Shown here: positions 58,901 to 64,000 of the stretch, in pieces
How the letters are laid out: each line of letters starts with the position of its first letter
How positions within the stretch are numbered: position 1 is the stretch's first letter
Assembly: GCA_008828725.1 (NCBI GenBank)
Contig: MEHQ01003804.1
Span: forward strand, 591,555-655,554
Source of the DNA: Saccharina japonica
Taxonomy: Eukaryota; Sar; Phaeophyceae; Laminariales; Laminariaceae
Direction of reading: 5' to 3'
Length of the DNA stretch: 64,000 bases
Translations under genes and position numbers: made by a program
Notes under the pieces: generated by a model
The model's input: only the letters and a program-made list of their open reading frames with translations
What the model was told of the DNA's origin: nothing
Database searches by the model: none

Positions 58901-61900
58901 ACCGTGTTTTATTTTCTAAGAGTCCTCATGTGAGATCTGTATTAATAGCGAGTAAAAAACTGACGTTTGGAGGCAAATTAAAAATATGACCTCCCAAGTA
59001 CAAAAACAAAACCCAAACATATTGCAAACTCGCAAGAATGAAATTTCGACGATTTTGGCGGTAAGGAGCCCCTGTCATTAAAAAACCGTTTCAGGCTAAA
59101 CGTTGCCGCACGTATCGTAGCACGCGTCCTCCTGCCGTGGCTGAATTGTACAAGCACCGACGCGTGCTACGATAGATGTAGGTAGCACTTTTTTCAGATT
59201 TTGTTTCTGAATGGTCGGGCTCCTTAACCCAAATTCGTCGGATTTTCATTCTTGTGTTGCCATATATTCCATAGTATACCTACAGTAGCTCATGGGATTG
59301 TTGGTCGGGTACGTAGCACTTTTGGTTTCCTCCTAAATGGTTTTTTCGGGTGAGGTATGGAGCTCCTCAAGTGAGGAGCTCAGAATAATCACGGTGCACC
59401 TCCATCGTGGTATTCGTGCACCTGACCTTTAGTGTCCGTATGGGGCGCGCGGTGTAAATAAACAATATACACGATACTGTGAGCTCCACAGGTGAGTGCA
59501 GCTACCCGTTGTATGATGCCTTCACCGCAAACGTTTATCTGGCAATATAAGCGGGAGTGAAGATAATTTATGGTTGGGTTGCGTGAAGTAACTTCTCTCG
59601 AAACAATGCTTCGGGTTGGCCCCGCATGTGAGTAGCTCTCAGGAGGTCCTAGCCAGGCCATTGCTCGCGTCGATATCTTCATCCCGTCTCTCCTCTTCTG
59701 CCCGCCCTCCTAGCCCGCCGCCTGCCACTGATCAATGCGCTGTTTCGACGACGACTCGCAAAACAGTTGCGGTCGAACAAACATTATCGGAAGCCACCAC
59801 ATAACGATACACTTACGGGGGCGCTTATCCGTTCACCCCGGCAATTGCAAAATTGTGCAGGTACCTTTTCGTGGATGACCCAGACTACGCTTTCTCGGTG
59901 GTTCACGCCACATGCATCGACAACTTCTCCCACACGCACGAGCTCGGGCACAACTTGGGGTGCTCCCACAACCGGGAGGACAGCACCGAAGACACTGATT
60001 ACGCTCACGGGCTCCGCTACTGCGACGGGGACAACTCGTGAGTGCTGCAGACCCACGCGGCGACGACTGTAGGGCAGTACCAACGACTTTAGCTACTACG
60101 GAAAAGGGGGTTACCACTATCTGAACCGCCGCGTTCGACGCGTGTTGCATAGCAACTACTCCAGGTGGACCACAATAAATAAACGCGGGCTATAGAAGAA
60201 GAGCACCGTGTTATTTCGGAGCGTGGTCACTAAAATGGCTCTTCATATCACCTGATTATAAATATTGGAGGAAAATAGAAAAGGGCTACCCAATGAACAG
60301 TCACATGACCTAACTATACATATTAACAGTATTGGAACAGAAGAATCAAAGACCTATGGAGTTTGGCTGAAGGACTCCGGTCATTCAAACACTAAACAGC
60401 TAAAAAAGTGCTACCTCTGTCGCAGCCTGCGTCTATAGCACCTACGGCACACACGCCCGAAAACCTACATATGTACCTACGGCACACACGCCCGAAAACC
60501 TACATATGTACTTGAGTTTCACAAACATTACTCTTATTCGGTTCCAAAAAAGTGGAGACATACCACGACCCGCTTCGAGTACGTGCAAACCACGGTGGTT
60601 GTGCAGTAATGGGCGTCGCCGCTTGACGCGTGCTACGACACAGGTAGCGCGTTTTATCTCAAACACGATCTGCATGCCTGGGGCCCTTGCCCCATATATA
60701 TTGGACGTCGGTCCCTCATTATTGCGTTTGCTATTGATGTTTTGGATTGCATAGTTAGGGGATGGTATTGTTCATCGGCTGACACCTTAAATATCGAGGG
60801 AGAGACAAGAGCTTCGCAAGTGGACACTCTCGGACACAGGATGGTCCACGACGTAGCATGGGTCGTTTTCTTCTATTTTCGTTGGATGCCACTGCTGCTG
60901 CGCTCCAACGGTCCCCGCGTACATCTTCCAAATGTGGGAAAACAGAGTGGTTGGGTAGAACCGACAGCAGTGGCGGGGTTGCCCATCGTCACGGTATACC
61001 ACTGCTTCATTCATTCCAACGGTCCCCGTGTCCCCATTATCAACCATCTCCTGTTGCCGACTCGCCAGGTACCGGACGTTGTTGAGCTACTCCTGTGGAT
61101 CTCCCCGAGTAAATTACTTTTCTAACCCCGACGTGGAGTACCTCGGCAAGCCGACGGGTACCGCCACAGAGAATAACGCCCAAGCCATCAAAGACAACAT
61201 GGTGAGGCCAAGGAGAGGCAGAAAGGAGGAATAGTACCGGACGCCCAGTTGAAATAAATTTCTAAGCAGCCTGCGTTTCGAGTGTGCCTATTGAGAGTTG
61301 TTTCGATGGAATGAGGTATCCATCTGACACCGCGCCTGATACCGCTGCGGTGTCTATTACACTGCACACGTTTTCTCGCCAAGTGCCTTGGGCATTTGAG
61401 GGTGCCACCGCAGCTCATGGATTTTGTCAGAGTCGGTAAACCGGCTGGAATATAATAAGCCGTTGGAGATCTTTGGAAAGGTCACCTCTTTAGTAGCACG
61501 CGCGTGATGTGGGCCAGCTAAGGACGCACACTCGATAAAGGCTCACCGTGCTTTTTCGTTTCAGGGTGGTGGCTTATTACTTGAGGAGCTCTATACCTGA
61601 CCGAACCACTGGCTTTAGAAGAAACAAAACCGCTACCCGATGAATAAGCCCATGATACTAAGTATATAATGGAACGTATTGCGACACGCCTATATGAAAG
61701 TGAGACGGTTTTCAAAATATATAGCTCCCGTCATTCTGGAAACCGTTTTTAGCTAAAAACGTGGCATCTATATGTAGCACGCGTCTAAGCTGGACGGTCA
61801 AAAACGAGACGTGCCTTACCGTCGGCAGGTTAACCACGCCCACCATTTCGTGAGAGGGAAATGTTCATAATTTGTATCGACTGGTGCTACGGTATGGGGG

Positions 61901-64000
61901 GTAGCCTGATCTCTCCACTACCACGTTTCCTCCACACTCGGGCGAGTGGCTCTGAGCCTCACTCAAAACTGGACGCAGGAATATGTAATTGTCGCAGAGT
62001 AGCAAGCATGCCATGGTTTGGTGCATATCTCGAAAACTTCCAACCATTCAGACGTAAAAGAAACGCGAAGAAATATGGTGGGTCACTCGGCGGAGTGGCT
62101 CTCATCCGCAAATCTTGAAATCGTATTTATCGGCTGCGTCGGGGTTTTGGTAACCGATCGCCGCTGACGTGCCATTGTCCTGCCCTGCTTGTCCAGGTTG
62201 CGGTGTCGAATTATAAGTCCCTTGCGTCTGAGACGGCATACTCGTACCTGGGGTGTTTTGCAGACATCATCGAGGAACGCGTTCTGTCGGGCGATTTCGT
62301 CCTGACCCACCAAGCACTAACGGTGGAGGTAAGTAGAACTTCGTCGAGTATGTGTCCGTGCGGCAATACCTCAATACACGTGCATGCAAAATGATGCATG
62401 CCACAGCAACTTCACCGCCACGTATCTTGTAGAACGGAAGTTTGAGGTCGTGTTTGGTTTGTATGGTACCCATTACATGCCCGATCCAAAGCGTCGCTCA
62501 ATGAAAAGCACGAAGGCCACGGTAAGGTTACCGCCTATTTTGTTCAGGCCCCCATGATTCAAGGCTCCGCTGTATATCGTGCGCCTCGCAGACATTAATT
62601 ACTTGATTGAAACTACCTCAACATAGAGACATGATACGTCTCCCCCTGCCCATACCTTCTTATTGTATCTACTCTAATATAACATCGTTTCCTATGAGCA
62701 AACAATTTCGTATGCAACACTAAGCTGGCGAAACAAATGATACCAATGTCACGCACCTATTGGTCGACACCTGGCATGTATTTCACCTCACCCGCAAACA
62801 AAAACTTCGAGAAGTATTGTGCACTCAATCTTGTTTGGCCCTTTTCGTTCAACTAGTACCGTTTAGAGCGTTTAGTTTCCCCGAGGGTGCGAACAATTTT
62901 CAGTGCTCGGTGCTTCCGAAACGGCAAGGTTAATAAAAAACCGACGAGCAGAGGTTCTTTGTGGAGAGATCTGGTCTACGACAGACTTCCGAAAGTAGAG
63001 TGGTGTGCTATTTTGCACCCATACCGATGTCTAGAACACGAGCGCTAATAAGAAAAACATGATGTCACCGGTGTGCGCACTCAACGTCGATCACGGTATA
63101 TATCAGAAAACAAAAACAAAAAAACGGCATCCCGATGAAATAATGGTTTGGGGTATCGTACGAGAAGCGCCCGTCAATCCAGAAATACACTTACTTGGCA
63201 AAAACGTGCCTCATAGGCGTTGCCCTACAGGGGTGGTGGCTTATTTATCTTGACCTCCCTCACACGAGAACGTCGATATGCCAGAAGAACCATGACTCCA
63301 CCGACCCAGTTGTTTCGCTCAAACCCGACCAATATATACTATTAATTGCAAGCTACGTGCGAGTACGGTATTCCTAAATCAACTGTCACACCAGATCCGA
63401 TGAGTTTCTCCCTTGATGAGGCCGTACCGTCAGATGCGTCAGCATATCATCATATCGTAGCATCCACCGAGAAATTCCGGAAGAAACTCCCACGCACCAC
63501 TCCGCCAACACGGGTAGGCGTTACGTATACTGTGCCCGGGAAGAACGATAGATGTAGCACATTTGTTGCCTCCCGAGGCGACTACTTATGACCGACTGTT
63601 GGCGACGCTCCTCAACCCAATGTCTTCGGGATACACACACCGTTTCGAACATAAGGGCCATATATACATTACCATTAAAACTAATTGGTCCTTGTACTTC
63701 GGGACAGAGTGGTACAGGTTAACGCAGGCTTCGAAATTGCTCATAGAAATTGCGAAAATCCAGGTTTTGTCAAGCTCAGTTTTGTTTTTTGTCCGGTATA
63801 GAGCCGCTTCACTTATCGGCCTCATAATTTGTTTCTGTGGGCGCTTACCCTTATCGTAGCGTCACTCTGTGTACATATAAAACCCCGTTTCAAGCTCTCG
63901 CACGTGTTGCCCGACAAGCGTGTTGTTGACATGTTGTTGCCACTCGTTCGACACCAGGTATGCGCGGCATTCTGCGAAGGATCTCCATACTTCGGACTGG
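37740..64000 (+). CDS. Reprolysin-like zinc metalloprotease with WSC domain (13 exons, 3'-incomplete)
   Basis: This is a proposed secreted metzincin peptidase. Exons: 37740-37986, 40655-40821, 50910-51005, 52704-52808, 53986-54030, 54233-54309, 55100-55214, 56293-56454, 58406-58548, 59861-60037, 61069-61201, 62197-62328 and 63958-64000 onward. They join in phase with no stop, giving 547 residues before the window ends. Layout: signal-like start (1-20), propeptide with a WTGTVID segment (about 138), Ser-rich linker (about 255-280), catalytic domain (about 284-470) opening IDVMILYDDPAL, zinc site H412-E413-H416-G419-H422, then WSC start (YSYLGCFAD, about 504). The family is the reprolysin-like group that includes bacterial peptidyl-Asp metallopeptidases, with shared landmarks ADLVQLIGDFDDSCG, YAFSVVH and PRVNYFSNP. 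WSC domains bind carbohydrate, so an extracellular or wall-linked role is inferred. The Met-turn Met is Leu450. The first seven exons are less certain than the rest. Confidence 0.85.
39890..40330 (+). repeat. Dispersed repeat D, copy 1 (intron 1)
   Basis: It shares with about 44520-45140 the blocks 'GAACGAGCCTGTTCCAGGTA', 'GAAGATTTGACTGC.TAGG', 'GTTTTTCA.A' and 'CACACGTGTTAT.TGA.CCC'. No coding frame is conserved between the two copies. Confidence 0.6.
40655..40821 (+). CDS. Exon 2: propeptide
   Basis: It follows a TAG acceptor with a T-rich tract and ends at GTGTGT. It reads GSVEVGELACHTLVV and later TTTSGDAFTDGIIRK. Two bases complete the codon from exon 1, and it ends in phase 0. No repeat family overlaps it. 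Confidence 0.7.
41455..42150 (+). repeat. Two repeat R copies, the first split by a MITE1
   Basis: R starts at 41465 (TGTGTGTTGTTTACATCAAA) and is cut after 'TCACGATACATA' by a MITE1 at about 41594-41875, resuming at 'GGAGATACTATTCTG'. A second R copy begins at about 41907 and runs to 'CGACCTACCCTGACAGCAAT' near 42140, with a further echo of that end near 42265. Confidence 0.7.
41594..41875 (+). mobile_element. MITE1 element in repeat R
   Basis: The left end GACGCATGCAACGGTAGAGG and right end CTACCTGCCGCATCGTGCAA are imperfect inverted repeats. The inside carries 'GAAAGTCCGACGATTGTGCG' as in other copies. Confidence 0.7.
42530..43240 (+). repeat. Direct repeat pair, about 130 bp, 580 bp apart
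   Basis: About 42530-42662 and 43110-43235 share 'TACCTTGCTACCC', 'CTCCTTCCTGCTTTCGTCAA' and 'CATTCCCTTG' in order. I see no gene between them. Confidence 0.6.
43389..43675 (+). mobile_element. MITE1 element
   Basis: Its ends are GGCATGCTACGCACGGTAGA and 'TATCGTAGCACGCATC'. The interior has 'GGTGGTCACTTAAGTAGCGC' and 'TGTGGCTAAAGGAGCCCCGT'. Confidence 0.75.
44520..45140 (+). repeat. Dispersed repeat D, copy 2, with an internal tandem duplication
   Basis: This copy is like 39890-40330 but expanded by a 110-bp direct duplication, 44762-44871 and 44872-44981. Each duplicated unit ends in a CGCGCG plus G-run and 'GCGTCTGTAAT'. Confidence 0.7.
45752..45850. mobile_element. 99-bp foldback element
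   Basis: CGGGGGACCATAGTAATCAG (with ACC following) at 45752-45775 matches the reverse complement of 45827-45850 at 23 of 24 positions. No relative is seen elsewhere in the window. Confidence 0.75.
46023..46649. mobile_element. Mutator-like TIR element with 9-bp target duplication
   Basis: The inverted ends of about 83 bp, starting GGGCAGCGGCCAAAAA, pair at roughly 85 percent. ATTAAAAAA flanks both sides exactly (46014-46022 and 46650-46658). Long inverted ends with a 9-bp duplication are typical of Mutator-like elements. At 627 bp with no transposase frame it is non-autonomous. Confidence 0.88.
46659..46770 (-). repeat. Older copy of the 126-bp insertion family
   Basis: It is inverted relative to 33116-33241 and lies directly right of the Mutator-like element, whose target site falls in this repeat's A-rich end (46009-46022 is the other part). 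Confidence 0.75.
47209..47512. mobile_element. Two diverged TTAA foldback elements and a CCCTAA run
   Basis: 47209-47285 and 47426-47512 both carry TTAA ends, 'GGGACCAGTTCTTAA'-type arms and an 'ACTTGGAA' centre. Directly after the second is a short (CCCTAA) run at 47513-47527. Confidence 0.6.
47680..47787 (-). repeat. Dispersed repeat R, partial copy
   Basis: It contains 'GTGTGTTCTTCACATTAAAC', CCCGTCGACATCCAGCACAC and 'GTGCCGATTCTTCATCC' on the - strand. Confidence 0.75.
47873..48433 (+). other. 186-codon open frame inside intron 2
   Basis: This is the longest frame in the intron. It has a Lys/Arg/Asn-rich stretch (NKRKNKNMV) and an N-terminal Gln/Asn/Pro segment. It crosses a half MITE2 end near 48179 (CAGTACAGGACACCCAGCAA), so at least part of it is transposon-derived. 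No domain is recognised, and I consider it most likely not a gene. Confidence 0.15.
49340..49530 (-). mobile_element. SINE, 5'-truncated
   Basis: A poly(T) start at about 49346 (tail on the - strand) precedes 'GTCGTAACTCAGATCCGGGG', TCGCGAGAAGACTTCAGCC and 'CTCGTCGACTCGCATCGAAT'. The tRNA-like head is missing. Confidence 0.75.
49634..49730. mobile_element. 97-bp TTAA-flanked foldback element
   Basis: This is the third copy of the family, again exactly 97 bp with TTAA at both ends, but with more arm mismatches. The stretch 49731-50909 shows no other feature. Confidence 0.8.
50910..51005 (+). CDS. Exon 3: propeptide segment with WTG motif
   Basis: It reads VWTGTVIDPP and ends TWGEVCDTE. Both ends are phase 0, the acceptor is AAG and the donor is GTGAGG. 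A W-x-G step at this point is seen in propeptides of related bacterial proteases, from memory of the family. Confidence 0.7.
52020..52265 (-). mobile_element. MITE1, complete, in intron 3
   Basis: Left GACGCGTGCTACGGTAGAGG and right 'CCTCTATCGTAGCATGCGTC' are inverted over 20 bp with two mismatches. The inside has 'GGGCTCCTTAACCCAAATTC'. A degraded relative follows to about 52507. Confidence 0.85.
52704..52808 (+). CDS. Exon 4: propeptide
   Basis: It reads TFLLKVTKRNNDGTSTILK and ends in TTTHTCLVE. The acceptor is GTGCAG, the donor is GTGAGC, and both ends are phase 0. An adjacent Cys pair (VPCDEG, HTCLV) could form a disulphide. Confidence 0.72.
53986..54030 (+). CDS. Exon 5: propeptide, AGSYEYSVELLGVPT
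   Basis: It begins after TTTTGCAG in phase 0. Phase continuity with exon 6 needs a GTCAGG donor at 54031. A more usual GTTAAG lies five bases further on, but using it breaks the frame of exon 6. The end is therefore uncertain by five bases. Confidence 0.55.
54233..54309 (+). CDS. Exon 6: end of propeptide
   Basis: It reads VLVDFDESSDAVAPHVAIPT, then TDTSS. The acceptor is CTCGCAG and the donor GTATGT. It ends two bases into a codon. Confidence 0.62.
55100..55214 (+). CDS. Exon 7: Ser-rich linker before the catalytic domain
   Basis: It reads ASSDIDTSITGRRSHGTTHP, a run of serines, and DRRLQDSGDTV. The acceptor (AAAG after a strong pyrimidine tract) was chosen because it completes the split codon from exon 6. 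The donor is GTACGT. Dibasic RR sites may be where the propeptide is removed. Confidence 0.6.
56293..56454 (+). CDS. Exon 8: start of the catalytic domain
   Basis: It reads IDVMILYDDPALATLGGITS and continues to ESNQALTNSEVSAYLNPVHI. This is the conserved first strand and helix of reprolysin-like domains (IDVxVxYT...ANQAxxNS). Both ends are phase 0, the acceptor is TGTAG and the donor GTGAGG. Confidence 0.9.
56512..57000 (+). mobile_element. MITE1 carrying two nested inverted-repeat elements
   Basis: The outer ends are GACGCATGCTCGTACGGTAG and 'CTCTATCGTAGCACGCGTG'. Inside, GGGCCCGTATTAACGA (56668-56683) pairs with 56859-56874. Inside that, 27 bases at 56724-56750 pair perfectly with 56788-56814. 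Confidence 0.8.
57823..58044 (+). mobile_element. MITE1 element in intron 8
   Basis: Its ends are GATGCGTGCTACGGCAAAGG and 'CTCTACCGTAGCACGCG'. The interior has 'GTTAAGGAGCCCGAGCAAAC'. Confidence 0.85.
58055..58257 (+). other. Cysteine-rich exon-like frame in intron 8
   Basis: After a C-rich tract and CAG, a phase-0 frame reads NPCGANRYTFSTCFRDIT, then SCEDGTCNP, then NSCRRS and IVSCNDVPLRGP, to a TGA at 58255-58257. It has six cysteines in about 60 residues. It directly follows a MITE1 end. It could be an alternative terminal exon for the protease, since exon 8 ends in phase 0, or captured foreign coding sequence. The - strand is also open here (58009-58326), so strand assignment is uncertain. 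Confidence 0.35.
58406..58548 (+). CDS. Exon 9: catalytic domain, middle
   Basis: It reads LPFEPLTSNDQTTLLQLQ and later LRDATGADLVQLIGDFDDSC. The 'LRDxxGADLVxLxxD...CG' landmark is typical of the family. The acceptor is TTTTTTCAG and the donor GTGAGC. It ends two bases into a Gly codon. Confidence 0.9.
58873..59417. mobile_element. Two MITE1 elements in opposite orientation in intron 9
   Basis: 58873-59128 is bounded by GATGCATGCTAGATGAAGGT and 'CGTATCGTAGCACGCGTC'. 59159-59417 begins GACGCGTGCTACGATAGATG with the interior reversed ('CGGGCTCCTTAACCCAAATT') and ends 'GTGCACCTCCATCGTGG'. Confidence 0.8.
59861..60037 (+). CDS. Exon 10: zinc-binding active site
   Basis: It reads YLFVDDPDYAFSVVH, then NFSHTHELGHNLGCSHNRED. 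The three zinc histidines and the catalytic glutamate are all present (H at 59937, E at 59940, H at 59949 and H at 59967). The acceptor is TGTGCAG and the donor GTGAGT. It ends two bases into the Ser of DNS. Confidence 0.95.
60137..60433 (+). mobile_element. MITE1 element in intron 10
   Basis: Its ends are GACGCGTGTTGCATAGCAAC and 'CTACCTCTGTCGCAGCCTGC'. The interior is diverged. A 43-bp direct repeat (GCACCTACGGCACACACGCC type) follows at about 60438-60512. Confidence 0.65.
61069..61201 (+). CDS. Exon 11: Met-turn region and C-terminal lobe
   Basis: It reads YRTLLSYSCGSPRVNYFSNP and continues DVEYLGKPTGTATENNAQAI. Relatives have 'YRTIMxY...PRVxYFSNPxVxYxGxPTGT'. Here the Met is Leu (TTG at 61082-61084). 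The acceptor is GCCAG and the donor GTGAGG. It ends in phase 0. Confidence 0.93.
61523..61785 (+). mobile_element. MITE1 element in intron 11
   Basis: Its ends are 'GACGCACACTCGATAAAGGC' and 'CTATATGTAGCACGCGTC'. It has the usual 'GGTGGCTTATTACTTGAGGA' interior. A one-sided relative of the 7186 element begins at 61879 (GACTGGTGCTACGGTATGGG). Confidence 0.7.
62197..62328 (+). CDS. Exon 12: first part of a WSC domain
   Basis: It reads YSYLGCFADIIEERVLSGDF and ends THQALTVE, the usual opening of WSC domains (Y-x-Y-L-G-C-F-A-D...R-x-L). Both ends are phase 0, the acceptor is GTCCAG and the donor GTAAGT. Confidence 0.9.
62329..63957 (+). other. Intron 12
   Basis: It is 1629 bp between the halves of the WSC domain. 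It contains MITE1-like fragments near 63230-63300 and 63540-63590 but no convincing extra exon. Confidence 0.6.
63958..64000 (+). CDS. Exon 13 (partial): second part of the WSC domain
   Basis: It reads VCAAFCEGSPYFGL and runs off the window. 'VCxxFCxGxxYFGL' is the standard continuation after 'ALTVE' in WSC domains, and the phase matches exon 12. The gene therefore continues beyond 64000. Confidence 0.88.

Overview
This window looks like nuclear DNA from an intron-rich multicellular eukaryote, most likely a brown alga or a close stramenopile relative. That placement is an inference. It rests on the one convincing gene, a secreted reprolysin-like metalloprotease with a C-terminal WSC domain split over many short exons by GT-AG introns of about 0.2 to 10 kb, and on the very dense load of small non-autonomous transposons. 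I see no bacterial operons, rRNA, CRISPR array or functional tRNA gene. Two single-base N gaps (13521 and 24420) show that this is a scaffold with joins.

Left part (1-19391). Bases 1-2680 carry only unassigned open frames. From about 3095 a large segment is present twice: copy A about 3095-10545 and copy B about 11532-19391. The copies share a decayed gene (open for 182 codons in B, broken in A), a tRNA-derived SINE, a 45-bp minisatellite, an AT-rich decayed repeat array, a conserved 109-codon frame and a G-rich minisatellite. A carries a 271-bp TIR element that B lacks. B contains an unmerged repeat across the N at 13521. A 622-bp element with perfect 18-bp inverted ends lies between the copies.

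Middle (19392-37700). There is CAG/CTG-rich DNA, an inverted-repeat pair, a frameshifted gene remnant and a composite of nested SINE insertions. A 3.4-kb tandem duplication (26567-29933 and 29934-33447) follows, with a 126-bp insertion in the second copy only. More SINEs and foldback elements come after it. I see no convincing intact gene here.

Right part (37740-64000). Thirteen exons on the + strand with continuous reading phase encode a signal-peptide-like start, a propeptide, a zincin catalytic domain with a complete HExxHxxGxxH site, and the first part of a WSC domain that runs off the window end. Its introns are full of MITEs, a Mutator-like element with a 9-bp target duplication, SINEs and high-copy repeats. 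Intron 2 alone spans about 10.1 kb. The Met-turn methionine expected in metzincins reads as leucine.

The likely role of the protein is extracellular or wall-associated proteolysis, with the WSC domain binding cell-wall carbohydrate. This is inferred from family knowledge.
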